Shown: positions 18,558 to 26,556, counted from the stretch's first letter. The stretch is DNA of 38,772 bases from Verrucomicrobiota bacterium (GCA_025363585.1 JANYDN010000018.1:1-38772); one strand, 5' to 3'. Numbers and translations: made by a program. Notes: generated by a model from the letters alone, not told the origin.

Positions 18558-19077
18558 GTTGGGAAACTTGCTGTGCGGGCATCGTGGGGGAAGAAGACCG
18601 GGGTGTCGATGGCGCTTTGGGATTCTCTGGGCCAAACCTTGGTGCATACGTCGTGTGGCAGCGGTCGTGAGACCGTGGATTCGCTTGTCCCTCCCGCCTG
18701 CGCGAGGCCTTTGCGACGATCGCTCTCCTCGTTCTCCGTAGCGCAGGCGCCCTCGCCTGCGGTAGACGCGGGCGTCCCGCCCGCGCTCACCCTCGGCAAT
18801 CCCCGCTTCCCTACATGCGCTCCCTCGTCTCCGAGCAGGGACGGTCCAGTCACCGCTCACGAGACTCGGGCGCCATCTCTCCGGCCTACAACCCCTGAAA
18901 CCCCTGCGGGCTCGCAAACACGCGGTATTCCCCGATCCGCCCGTGCGGCCAGGGGGTGGGGAGACACGCTTACCTTCCGGTGGAACCTTTCGCCCGCGGC
19001 GCGGACTCGTTCCGCGGAGTCACGCCCGCATGCACGGGGTTCACGCCGGCCCGGAATCCGGGACCGGCCCCGGGCCC
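18558..19077. other. Non-coding stretch upstream of xylB
   Basis: About 520 bases without a credible gene. It must hold the xylB promoter at its left end (minus strand). The middle carries two tandem hairpins (18743-18785), listed separately. Around 18990-19040 there is a further GC-rich stretch with short inverted repeats (CGCGGA/TCCGCG). Open frames across it are Arg/Pro/Ala-rich, as expected from non-coding high-GC sequence. Confidence 0.6.
18743..18785. repeat. Two tandem GC-rich hairpins (dispersed palindromic repeat type)
   Basis: Hairpin 1 is GCAGGCG (18743-18749), loop CCCT, CGCCTGC (18754-18760). Hairpin 2 follows at once: CGCGGGCG (18767-18774), loop TCC, CGCCCGCG (18778-18785). 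Both stems are perfect. Read through, they encode peptides such as AQAPSPAVDAGVPPA, which from memory recur in spurious proteins of Verrucomicrobia and relatives, so this is likely one copy of a genome-wide repeat. Confidence 0.6.
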
Positions 19078-19113
19078 AAAAACAAAAGGGGCATGGCTTG
19101 TGGCCATGCCCCT
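19078..19113 (-). terminator. Strong Rho-independent terminator after the Ig-repeat protein gene
   Basis: On the minus strand, 18 bases after the stop at 19132, an 11-bp perfect stem (19103-19113 with 19087-19097, core GGGGCATGGC/GCCATGCCCC) has a 5-base loop. It is followed by the T-tract TTTTGTTTTT (19087-19078). It ends the transcription unit of the two secreted proteins and mirrors the TTTTTGTTT tail of the terminator at 2898-2936. Confidence 0.9.
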
Positions 19114-19131
19114 CGAACGTCGCTTCGTTGG

Positions 19132-21636
19132 TTACTTGAAGTTCGCGGTCAGCGAGAGGCTTCCATTCATCGTCACCGTGATGACCTGTTGTTTGCTGAC
19201 CACGGCGCCCGACCAACCGATCCACGGCGAGCCCGCGTCCGGAGTCGCCGTCAGAGTCACCACGGTGCCGGCCGCGTAGCTCGCCGCCGCCGGTGAGGTC
19301 GTCACCGTTCCTTTGCCCGTCTTGCTTACCGATAGCTTATAGCTTGAGGACGTCGTGGTGCCACCGCCCCCTCCGCCCCCTCCGCCGCCGCCGCCGCCGC
19401 TGGCCAGACCTTTGATGGTGACCGGCAGGGTGGCTTGGCCGCCGTTGGAGTTCCATACCACCGCGGTGGCGGGTGCGGTCGTCATCAGGATGGAGCCGTT
19501 CCATACGCCCAGCTCGAGCTGCATGGTGCCGATCGGGCCGAGCGTGTCGGTGCCGAACGTCATGATGCTATTCGCATAACTGGTGTTGGCCTTCACCTTG
19601 AATAGCAGCGTCACGGGGTCCCAGTCCGCCGTGACGATCGTTACCGTGGGGATCGGGTTCACCGGGGTGGTGGCGGTGAGCGTGCCACCGTTGAAGGTCG
19701 CCTTCACCGTGACGCCCTTGATGCCGGGAACGACCGCGGTGGTGGCGGTGAAGTAGGCGCTATAGGCGCCCTGCGGCACGATCACGGTCGCGGGCACCTG
19801 GAGCACCGAAGGGTCGCTGCTGGTCAGCGCGACGACCGCGCCCGCCGCCGAACGCGGGAAGTTGTTCAGGGAGACCTGACCGCCCACGCTTTGGCCACCC
19901 ACGACAGCGGGAATGAACAGGCTGGACAGCGCGGCCACGGGAGCCGGGTTGAGGACCACGCTGCCGGTCACCGTCGTGCCATTAAAGCTGGCGGTGATGG
20001 GAACGCTCGTGAGGACGGACACCGGGGCCGTGTTCATCGCGAACCCGAGGGCCGCAAAGCCCTGCGAGATCGTGATCGTCGGGGGCACCGCGACCAGCGA
20101 GGGATCGCCGCTGGCAAGGGTGACCGTCGCGCCCCCGGCCTGCGCCGGAATGGCCAATTGCACCGATCCATAGGTGACAAAGCCGCCTTCCACGGGATTG
20201 GCAAAGACGCTGGCGAGTTTCACCAGCGGCGTGAGGGTAAGACCGGCAAACTTGCTGACGGCGCCGTCGGTGGCGTATAGCCGCATTCCGGTCGGAATCG
20301 GGAGGGACAAGCCGCCCGTGGGCACGGCCACGGCCGCGCTGGTGTCGCCCTCGGGGATCAGGACCGAGGCCGGCGTGGCGACCAGCAGCGGATCGGTGCT
20401 AAGGAAGGTGATGTTCACTCCGCCCGCCGGGGCCGGGCCGCCGAGCGACACCGTCGCCTGCACGGTCGTCCCGGGAACGACATTGGTCGCGTCGAGCGCG
20501 ACCGACGCGAGCTGGCTCGCCGGGGCCGCGCCGGGGGCAAAGAGCACCGCGACCGCACCCTGCGGAATCATCGCGCCGGACTGGAATGTGTTGTAGGCGA
20601 AGCCGACGATGTTGCCGGTCGCATCGATGCCGGTCGCCACGCCGTTGGTATAGCCGGCCGGCAGGTACTGGTTAAGGTCCACCACGCTGTCGGCGGTGCC
20701 CGACCACGCGAGCGCGTGCCGCACCGAACCGGCCACTCCGGGCGCCCCAGCCCAACCGTCGCCGACCTGTTGGGTCGCGTTCATAGCATTGATCCGCGAT
20801 TCGGTGAAAGCGGACGGTTGCAGATCCACCACGGAGTCCGGCGTGCCCGACCAGACAAGCGCATGAAGGTGGGAAGCGCCGACGGCCAGATAACCCCATC
20901 CACCCTGCTGGATGCCCGAGGTGCAGGTGGCCTCGGAGGAATCGAAGCCCGCCGGATGCAGGTCCACCGCGCTCGCGGCCGAGCCGGCCCAGCGCATGGC
21001 GTGACTGCCGGTGTGATAATACCCGATATAGATGTCACCCTCTGGATAAGCGATCGTCGAGACGTAGCCGACCTCCTCGCCATCGTGGCAACCCAAGGCA
21101 CGGGAGAACGGATAAAGGGAGCCGACGGGATGGAGGTTGATCCCGCTCGCGGCCGATCCATGCCACGAATACGCGACCGAGGCGGCGAGGAAATAGCTTT
21201 GTAGCTGCGCGTAGCCGACTTGCTCGCCGTTGTGGATGCCGAGGCAGTACGAGAAATTATATCCGCTCGGCTGCAGGTCGACGAACGAGGCGGACGATCC
21301 CGACCAATAGCCGGCATGCTGGCCGATGCCGGTGGCCAGATAGGCCCAGCCGCCTTGCTGGAAGTCGTCGGCGCAAGTGGCCATGGATTCCCAGGCCGTG
21401 GGCGGGTTCAGGTCCACCACCGCCAACGCGTTGCCCGAGAGCAGCACCGCGTGCGGGTAGGCGGAACCCGGAACCTGTGAGCCGCCGATTTGCTTGCCGC
21501 CGACGGCCCCGGTGAGTTTGCCCGAGCCGGCCCCGGCCGGGGTCACGTCGTTGGCATGATAGACTTGGGCGAGGCCATGCGCCTGCAACAGCAGCGCGCA
21601 TCCGGCAGGGAGGAGTTTAAGTAGCGGAGATTTCAT
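19132..21636 (-). CDS. Secreted HAF-repeat / Ig-like protein with poly-Gly linker and InlB B-repeat-like end
   Basis: Protein of 834 residues with a signal peptide ending near HGLAQ (about residue 24). Residues about 30-355 contain six or so repeats of the form GxQVGxxxxxxxxHAxxWSGxAxSxVDLxP, matching extracellular HAF-type repeats. Residues about 375-660 hold Ig-like repeats of about 90 residues ending in a LNP or TPVNP step. A beta domain follows, then a run of 13 glycines (19363-19401 in DNA). The end is a domain like the divergent InlB B-repeat (SPWIGWSGAVVSKQQVITV, then LTANFK). The start is the ATG at 21634-21636, where the signal peptide begins. It is 50 bases after the related gene upstream and is probably co-transcribed. 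Likely surface or adhesion protein. Confidence 0.78.
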   Translation of the reverse strand: MKSPLLKLLPAGCALLLQAHGLAQVYHANDVTPAGAGSGKLTGAVGGKQIGGSQVPGSAYPHAVLLSGNALAVVDLNPPTAWESMATCADDFQQGGWAYLATGIGQHAGYWSGSSASFVDLQPSGYNFSYCLGIHNGEQVGYAQLQSYFLAASVAYSWHGSAASGINLHPVGSLYPFSRALGCHDGEEVGYVSTIAYPEGDIYIGYYHTGSHAMRWAGSAASAVDLHPAGFDSSEATCTSGIQQGGWGYLAVGASHLHALVWSGTPDSVVDLQPSAFTESRINAMNATQQVGDGWAGAPGVAGSVRHALAWSGTADSVVDLNQYLPAGYTNGVATGIDATGNIVGFAYNTFQSGAMIPQGAVAVLFAPGAAPASQLASVALDATNVVPGTTVQATVSLGGPAPAGGVNITFLSTDPLLVATPASVLIPEGDTSAAVAVPTGGLSLPIPTGMRLYATDGAVSKFAGLTLTPLVKLASVFANPVEGGFVTYGSVQLAIPAQAGGATVTLASGDPSLVAVPPTITISQGFAALGFAMNTAPVSVLTSVPITASFNGTTVTGSVVLNPAPVAALSSLFIPAVVGGQSVGGQVSLNNFPRSAAGAVVALTSSDPSVLQVPATVIVPQGAYSAYFTATTAVVPGIKGVTVKATFNGGTLTATTPVNPIPTVTIVTADWDPVTLLFKVKANTSYANSIMTFGTDTLGPIGTMQLELGVWNGSILMTTAPATAVVWNSNGGQATLPVTIKGLASGGGGGGGGGGGGGTTTSSSYKLSVSKTGKGTVTTSPAAASYAAGTVVTLTATPDAGSPWIGWSGAVVSKQQVITVTMNGSLSLTANFK

Positions 21637-21649
21637 GGGGTTGGTTCCG
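21637..21649 (-). promoter_or_regulatory. Leader motif CGGAACCAACCCC directly before the start codon
   Basis: Read on the minus strand, this 13-mer abuts the ATG at 21636. The neighbouring secreted protein gene has CGGAAACAATCCCCC in the same place (23304-23318). There is no Shine-Dalgarno sequence, so the motif may replace it or be a regulatory site. Confidence 0.4.
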
Positions 21650-21658
21650 CAAATGTTC

Positions 21659-21667
21659 GGGGGGGGG
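21659..21667 (-). other. C9 homopolymer tract in the 5' leader
   Basis: Nine consecutive C on the minus strand lie 23-31 bases before the start of the HAF-repeat protein. Mononucleotide tracts of this length are slippage-prone. Confidence 0.5.
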
Positions 21668-21686
21668 AGAGTTTTGGAATCATGGG

Positions 21687-23303
21687 TCACTTCTGGGCCA
21701 CGGAGCCGGTCGCGGTTCCGCTGAAGCTGCTCGTCAACCGAAGGGTGACGACCGGCGATACGGTGCCCTGGAATGCATACTTGCCCTTGCCGAGATTCGT
21801 CATGGTGCCGAGACGTTGGCCCGTCGCCGCGTTGAGGAGGGTAAGGGTTGCCGAGGGCACGTTGCTCGCGGCCTCGACTTTCAAAGCGCCGTTCTTGACC
21901 GTCAGTTCCGCCTTGGTTACCGACACGGTGTCCACCGTCCGGGGAATGGTGAAAGCGCGTGGTTGGCTCACGCCATTGAGTGTGGCGGTGAAGGTGACCA
22001 GAGTATCGGTCGGCACCGGCTGGAAGTTAACGAAGATCTGGCCCGTGCTCTGGGTCAACGGGGCAATCGTGACCGTGGCCGGCAACGGCGCCACGGCCGG
22101 CAGGCTGCTGCTCAGGGTGAATACCGCGGGGGAGTAATTGACGCGATTCAGGGAGATGCCGATCACCGCGCCGCCCTGGCCGAAACTGCCCCCGAGGAAG
22201 AAGGTGAGCGGCACGGTCGGATTGACCGTCGCCGTCTGTTGCACCGTCGCGCCATTGTATGTCGCCGTTGCCGTCACGGTCGCGGGCACGTCGATGGCGG
22301 CGTCACCGACGGCAAACGTGGCCGTCGAGGAACCCTGGGGCATCGTGAACGTGGGCGGCAGCGGCAACGCGGCGGCGTCGCTGGTCGTCAACGCGATCAC
22401 AAGGCCACCCGCCGGCGCATAGCCAGGGTGCGTGAGTCCATCGGCGGCAACCGTGCGGGCCAGGCTCACCCGGGCGATGCCGGGCAGCGACACATCGATG
22501 GCCGCCAGCGCGACGGGGATGGGCTCGACGACCGTGGTGGCGGGCACCAGCGTGAAGGTCGTGGTCACCGAGTCGAAGACGTTGGACGGAAAGCCAACCG
22601 TTCCGATGAAGCTATGGCGGTCCAGGACGACGCCGAAAAAGCTATGCAGTCCGAGGCCGGAGCGGAGCCCGCCCGGCAGCGGACTGGCGCAGCCGCCCGC
22701 GTCTCCCGGTCCCGACGGGAAGTAGACCGGGCAATCCCGGGCGAACAGGCTTCCCTGCCGGACCGTGTTTCTAAGACCGCCGGCCTCGAAGGCATTCGAG
22801 GTGTTGTCGAATATCAGCGTGTCGTCCGTGGTGATGTTGCCCAAGATTCCCGACGCGCCCTTGAAGGGCGAGGGTGGCGGGGGGCGGTAGGTAAGGATAT
22901 GAAACACGGCCGTGGTGGCCGGTCCGACGCTTTGGTCGACCGTACTTAGCAAACGGTCGGGATTGGTGACCTGGACGTCATAGGCGATGCACTTCAGCGC
23001 GGCGCCCGCGATCGGCAGCGGCAGGCCGGTGGCCGGATCGATGGCCGTGAACGACAGCGAGACCGTCCCGTCGGCGTTCACGACGACACTCGCGGCGATG
23101 TCGCCCACGCCATCCAACGGTGGCGAGGCCGCGATGGGGAGCGGAGGCAGGGTGAAGTTGGCGAAGGTAAGGTCGCCCGCGACGAGGGTCGCGCCGGTGC
23201 CGATGAGGTGTCCCACCGGGACCAGCGGGGTTTGCGCCGAGGCGGCGAGCGTCAGGAGGAACGCGGTGAGCGTCAGGGTTTTTTGATGGATTATGTTTTT
23301 CAT
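21687..23303 (-). CDS. Secreted Ig-like repeat protein of unknown function
   Basis: Protein of 538 residues with a signal peptide (MKNIIHQKTLTLTAFLLTLAASAQ). The first 230 residues are a beta-rich domain with a Cys pair (RDCPVYFPSGPGDAGGCAS) and two conserved histidines in GLHSFFGVVLDRHSF. Two Ig-like repeats of about 95 residues follow, using the same phrase as the downstream gene (LTTSDAAALPLPPTFTMPQG), each closing with an Asn-Pro step. The C-terminal 85 residues (VTKAELTVKNGALKVEAASN to the end) form a small beta domain common at the end of secreted bacterial proteins. It shares its leader motif and repeat style with its downstream neighbour, so the two are probably paralogous in part and co-expressed. 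The ATG at 23301-23303 starts the signal peptide. Confidence 0.75.
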   Translation of the reverse strand: MKNIIHQKTLTLTAFLLTLAASAQTPLVPVGHLIGTGATLVAGDLTFANFTLPPLPIAASPPLDGVGDIAASVVVNADGTVSLSFTAIDPATGLPLPIAGAALKCIAYDVQVTNPDRLLSTVDQSVGPATTAVFHILTYRPPPPSPFKGASGILGNITTDDTLIFDNTSNAFEAGGLRNTVRQGSLFARDCPVYFPSGPGDAGGCASPLPGGLRSGLGLHSFFGVVLDRHSFIGTVGFPSNVFDSVTTTFTLVPATTVVEPIPVALAAIDVSLPGIARVSLARTVAADGLTHPGYAPAGGLVIALTTSDAAALPLPPTFTMPQGSSTATFAVGDAAIDVPATVTATATYNGATVQQTATVNPTVPLTFFLGGSFGQGGAVIGISLNRVNYSPAVFTLSSSLPAVAPLPATVTIAPLTQSTGQIFVNFQPVPTDTLVTFTATLNGVSQPRAFTIPRTVDTVSVTKAELTVKNGALKVEAASNVPSATLTLLNAATGQRLGTMTNLGKGKYAFQGTVSPVVTLRLTSSFSGTATGSVAQK

Positions 23304-23407
23304 GGGGGATTGTTTCCGAAGCGCACGTGCCCTTGGCCCGGTTGGACCCCGAGGCGCGGACTCTCCGGCTTCTTCGATCCGGGTGTTTCGGCACCCGGAT
23401 ATTTCAT
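23300..23407 (-). CDS. Possible 35-codon upstream ORF overlapping the next start
   Basis: An ATG at 23405-23407 opens a 35-codon frame whose TGA overlaps the ATG of the secreted protein gene (ATGA). The peptide begins MKYPGAETPG and ends RFGNNPP; it has no signal peptide or known domain. No clear ribosome site precedes it. The overlap suggests translational coupling, but a frame this short can arise by chance. Confidence 0.25.
   Translation of the reverse strand: MKYPGAETPGSKKPESPRLGVQPGQGHVRFGNNPP
23304..23318 (-). promoter_or_regulatory. Leader motif CGGAAACAATCCCCC directly before the start codon
   Basis: Minus-strand sequence touching the ATG at 23303. It matches the leader of the gene at 19132-21636 as CGGAA-N-CAA-N-CCC. 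See that entry. Confidence 0.4.
23377..23400. repeat. Perfect 9-bp hairpin in the leader region
   Basis: ATCCGGGTG (23377-23385) and CACCCGGAT (23392-23400) pair around a 6-base loop. It lies 74 bases upstream of the secreted protein start and 166 bases past the beta-barrel gene's stop. No T-tract follows on the minus strand. It could be an mRNA stability element, an attenuator part or a terminator of the upstream operon. Confidence 0.5.
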
Positions 23408-23450
23408 GGGAGAAAATCCCCCGGCGTCCGCGGTGGTACAACGAGTTTAG

Positions 23451-23468
23451 GGTAACAGAACTGTTACC
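23451..23468. promoter_or_regulatory. Operator-like palindrome GGTAACAG-AA-CTGTTACC
   Basis: Perfect 8-bp half-sites (23451-23458 and 23461-23468) with a 2-base spacer, in the 262-base gap between the beta-barrel gene and the secreted Ig-like protein gene. It is less GC-rich than its surroundings and sits 148 bases upstream of the start at 23303, which fits a binding site for a dimeric regulator. Regulator unknown; OmpR-family proteins normally prefer direct repeats. Confidence 0.45.
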
Positions 23469-23565
23469 TAGCGGATCAGGGCGCGGGGCCGCGCGCGATC
23501 CCGGCGTGGCTCCGGTGACGGCAGGGCCGCCGTCACCCACCCAGTTTTCACTGCAAGGTTCCGGC

Positions 23566-24783
23566 TTAGAAACGCACCGTGAACTGCGCGGCGACACTGC
23601 TTCCGGAGCGGTGGGGCCCGACCGTCTCCTGCTGGAAGCCGTATTGCAGTTTCAATTGCGTGTGCGCCGTGAAGCGATAGCCCGCCGCCAGATCCACGCG
23701 CCAAAGATCACGATCCCACGCGACCCGTCCGCCGACCCCGTTGGGCACGGTGCCGAACAATTGCTGGTTCCAACGGAGGGCGCCGAAGAACCGGGGCGTG
23801 AACTTGTATTTTGCCTCGATATAATAGGCCAGCGTGTCGGCCTCGCCCACGCGGGGAACCTCAAAGCGGGCCTCGTAAACCTCGGCCCATAGTTGCAGCC
23901 GATGCCACTCGAAGCGGAGGTCCTGGGCGACCACCCACTCGCGGTAATCGCCCACGCCTCGTCCGGCCGGCAGCATCGTGGCTGCTTCCGGACGGAGGTA
24001 CGGGCCCGCACTGCCCGAGATCCCGAGGTTCCACTCCGGGCCGGGCCGGAAGCCCATCCTGCCGCTGAACGTGGGATGACCGAATCCAATCTCCGTCGCA
24101 TCCCAGGATTCCGGTCGGGCGGAAAGCGACGTGTTCTTCATCTCGGCGGCATAGTCGAAACGTCCCAACTGGCCCGAGGCGGATAGTCCCGTGCCGTAGG
24201 CCGGCCCCCACGCGACCGGATTGTATTCGTATTTCGGCTCGTTCAAGCCGTGGACAAAGTCCGCCGCCCGGGCGGGAGCCTCGCGGTCGAAGATCGTGGT
24301 GACATTCTCGTACGGCAACGGGGCGTTGATGAACGGGTTGTCCCACGAAAGATGACGCGCGTTCCAATTGCCGGTGACCGCCGCAAATTTTCCGGCCTGG
24401 AGCCGGAACCGCCCGTCATCGCCAGGCGTGAATCGGATGGCGTATTCGTCCAACCGGGCCCGGGCCGGTCCATCGCCCGGATCGAAGCCCCGGTCCAGAC
24501 GGGACTGGGCGAAGGCGTATAAGTGCGGACCGAACTGGGTGTCGAGGAAGAGCGTGAGACGCGGGGCAAAGAGTCGGTCGCCGGCCGTGTTGAGCAGGCC
24601 CGGTGTGGGTTGTTGAAAGAAGTAGCCTTCAAGATCCAGCAGACCACTGAGGCGCGCCCGCCATCGGTCATCGAACGCCGAGAGCGTCAGGGATTCGTCG
24701 ACGCGGTCGAACAATTCCTCCACCGCGCCCCCAAGCGCCGGAAGCGCGAGCAGCGCGCCGCCGAACAACGCCAGTGTCTTCAT
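23566..24783 (-). CDS. Outer-membrane beta-barrel (porin-like) protein
   Basis: Protein of 405 residues. A signal peptide (MKTLALFGGALLALPALGGA) precedes a sequence of alternating polar/aromatic strands (for example RLTLFLDTQFGPHLYAFAQS, then FRLQAGKFAAVTGNWN and ALRWNQQLFGTVPNG), ending in QFTVRF. A terminal Phe after alternating residues is the BAM targeting signal of outer-membrane barrels. Its ATG overlaps the histidine kinase stop (ATGA), so it is the last gene of the regulator-cupredoxin-kinase operon. No plug domain or TonB box was seen, so a porin or structural barrel is likelier than a TonB receptor. Transported substrate unknown. Confidence 0.78.
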   Translation of the reverse strand: MKTLALFGGALLALPALGGAVEELFDRVDESLTLSAFDDRWRARLSGLLDLEGYFFQQPTPGLLNTAGDRLFAPRLTLFLDTQFGPHLYAFAQSRLDRGFDPGDGPARARLDEYAIRFTPGDDGRFRLQAGKFAAVTGNWNARHLSWDNPFINAPLPYENVTTIFDREAPARAADFVHGLNEPKYEYNPVAWGPAYGTGLSASGQLGRFDYAAEMKNTSLSARPESWDATEIGFGHPTFSGRMGFRPGPEWNLGISGSAGPYLRPEAATMLPAGRGVGDYREWVVAQDLRFEWHRLQLWAEVYEARFEVPRVGEADTLAYYIEAKYKFTPRFFGALRWNQQLFGTVPNGVGGRVAWDRDLWRVDLAAGYRFTAHTQLKLQYGFQQETVGPHRSGSSVAAQFTVRF

Positions 24784-25580
24784 GCCTCGACGCGGGACAT
24801 CGCGCCCGGTGTCGCGCTCCGGAAGGTGGCCTCGAATTCCGTCCAATCCGGTTCCGACCGGACCAACCGCAGGTCGCCGCCGTGGAGCCGCGCTAGCTCC
24901 CGGGCAAGGTTGAGGCCCAGCCCATGGCCGGGAGTGTTTTCGGCCGCCGAGCCGCGATGGAAGCGCTCGAAGATGTGCGCCTGCACTTCGGCGGGAATTC
25001 CGCGCCCCGTGTTGCCGATGGTCAGCGACACCGCCTCCCGATGGGTCCGCGCCGTCACGCGGATGCGGCCGCCGGCACGGTTATACTTGCGGGCATTCTC
25101 CAGCAGGTTTTGCACGATCACGGCGCTGTAGCGCTTTTCCCCGGCAATCCGGAGCGCGGCGGGGACATCGGTCTCGACCGCAAGCCCCAGCGCGTCGGGA
25201 ATCGTGTCCAGGTCGTCCATTCCGGCCTCGATGATCTGCGTGAGGTCCACGGCGGCGAAGTTGAGTTGAAGACGGCCGGCATCGGCCCGGGCGAGCAGCA
25301 GCAAGTCGTCGATGACGCTGGTGAGCCGGTAGGTCTGGTGCACGAGTTCGGAGAGTTCGTCACGCACCCCCGGCTCCAGCGGCTCGCGCGCGAGCAGTTC
25401 CTCGAGACCGGCGCGGAGCACGGTCACCGGGGTCCTGAGCTGGTGCGACGCGTCGGCGGAGAAGCGGACGGCGCGTTGCAGGCCCTCGTTTGTCAGCGCG
25501 AGTTCCGCCTCGGCGCGCGCGCCTGACGCGGTTCTCCTCCGAGTCCACGGCCAGCCGCTCGACCGGAGCCGAAAGCCCAC
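24780..25580 (-). CDS. Sensor histidine kinase, C-terminal part (after frameshift)
   Basis: Open frame of 266 codons holding the catalytic half of a two-component sensor kinase. The H-box is FSADASHQLRTPVTVLRAG (His codon 25443-25445), the N-box VIVQNLLENARKYN, the G1 box GNTGRGIP (Asn for Asp, a common variant), the F-box IFERFHRG and the G2 box GHGLGLNLARELARLHGG. Real homology begins at ARAEAELAL (about 25520). The first 20 residues of the frame are out-of-frame sequence, so no true start exists here. The N-terminal half lies upstream in another frame, and the break is at the GC run 25513-25522. The stop overlaps the beta-barrel start (ATGA). This is either a broken gene or a sequencing error; all catalytic boxes are intact. 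Confidence 0.8.
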   Translation of the reverse strand: MGFRLRSSGWPWTRRRTASGARAEAELALTNEGLQRAVRFSADASHQLRTPVTVLRAGLEELLAREPLEPGVRDELSELVHQTYRLTSVIDDLLLLARADAGRLQLNFAAVDLTQIIEAGMDDLDTIPDALGLAVETDVPAALRIAGEKRYSAVIVQNLLENARKYNRAGGRIRVTARTHREAVSLTIGNTGRGIPAEVQAHIFERFHRGSAAENTPGHGLGLNLARELARLHGGDLRLVRSEPDWTEFEATFRSATPGAMSRVEA

Positions 25581-26556
25581 GGGAAAACAAGTGGCTCGCG
25601 ACGAACCCGCCCAACAGCAGGAGCGCGCCGGCGCCGAGGATGCGCCTCCGGAGCTGCCGCTGGCGGTTGAGCAGGTCCGTGAGTGGGTAGATGCTGACCT
25701 CGAAAGCGGGCGGAAACAGCGAGCCCGGGTTCAAGCGTCCGTGGAACACCAGGTGCGGCACGCCCGCGAGCATGACGGTGATGCCGCTTCCGGCATGCCC
25801 CGGATCGGCCATCGCCCGTGCCACCTCGCCCGCAAGCTCCTCGCGGGCCAGGCCGGACAACGAGGGGAACACCAGCCGGCCGTTAAGCCAAAGCCCGCTG
25901 CGCAACCCGTTTGTCGCGGCGAGACCACCCGGTTCCACGGGCTTGAAGCCGATCGCCAAGGCGCCGATTGCCTCGTCCGTCTCCGTCGAGATGATCGGCA
26001 TGGCGACCACTTCCACCGGCGCGTCGCGGTCGGCACCGTCATGCCGCATAAGGTAGCCAACCTGCTGTTCGCGAGGAAGGCCCGGCAACGAAAGCAGCGC
26101 TTCCTCCGCAGGCCGCAGCTCGCCGGCGTCGGAACGGGCCGGGGGCGGGATGAGGATCCCTTTCTGGTCGAGGAACCGGTAGAAGGCACCCTGCAGGGCC
26201 CGTCGCGCCGCCGGCTGGCCTCCGGGATTCATCAGATCGCGCAGTTCATCCCGGGCTATCGGATACAAAAGGTCGCGTGCGTCGTCTTCCAGCGCGGCAT
26301 GAATTCGGGGTTTCCGGACCAGCACGCGGCCGAGATCCGCGAGCGCGGCCTGCCGCAATTCCTGGACTCCGTGCAATGCGGCCAGCTCGCCCTGGAACTC
26401 CCGCAGGAGCCCGCGCTCCACACTCGTCGTCTCGTTCCGTTGCGCCCAGAACAGTTCCGTGGCCGTGATGGCAGATGCCACGAGCATCATCGCCAGCATG
26501 AGCTTCGTCCGGAAGCCCGCGATGCCGCCCGGGACAAGTCTGGAGCGCGGGCTCAA
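25360..26556 (-). CDS. Sensor histidine kinase, N-terminal part (frameshifted)
   Basis: Open frame of 398 codons; only about residues 1-345 look genuine. It has a membrane helix at about 17-36 (KLMLAMMLVASAITATELFW), a periplasmic sensor region of about 270 residues and a second helix at about 306-322 (LGAGALLLLGGFVASHLFS), then APVERLAVDSEENRVR. After that the frame turns Arg/Gly-rich and stops at 25360, while the kinase continues in the +1 frame. Restoring one GC unit in the (GC)5 run (25513-25522) would join the halves as NRVRRARAEAELAL. The likely start is a TTG sharing bases with the cupredoxin stop (TTGA), implying coupling. The periplasmic part matches no sensor domain I can name. Confidence 0.75.
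   Translation of the reverse strand: MSPRSRLVPGGIAGFRTKLMLAMMLVASAITATELFWAQRNETTSVERGLLREFQGELAALHGVQELRQAALADLGRVLVRKPRIHAALEDDARDLLYPIARDELRDLMNPGGQPAARRALQGAFYRFLDQKGILIPPPARSDAGELRPAEEALLSLPGLPREQQVGYLMRHDGADRDAPVEVVAMPIISTETDEAIGALAIGFKPVEPGGLAATNGLRSGLWLNGRLVFPSLSGLAREELAGEVARAMADPGHAGSGITVMLAGVPHLVFHGRLNPGSLFPPAFEVSIYPLTDLLNRQRQLRRRILGAGALLLLGGFVASHLFSRGLSAPVERLAVDSEENRVRRARRGGTRADKRGPATRRPLLRRRVAPAQDPGDRAPRRSRGTARARAAGAGGA
25513..25522 (-). other. (GC)5 tract at the frameshift point of the histidine kinase
   Basis: Five GC dinucleotides mark where the kinase reading frame changes. A gain of one dinucleotide (or loss of one base) restores a continuous protein. Such tracts are hotspots for replication slippage and also for sequencing and assembly errors. 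Confidence 0.75.

Noticed and set aside
19363-19401. GC-rich trinucleotide run taken first as a CRISPR-like or microsatellite repeat
   Set aside because: It is the coding DNA of a 13-glycine linker in the HAF-repeat protein.
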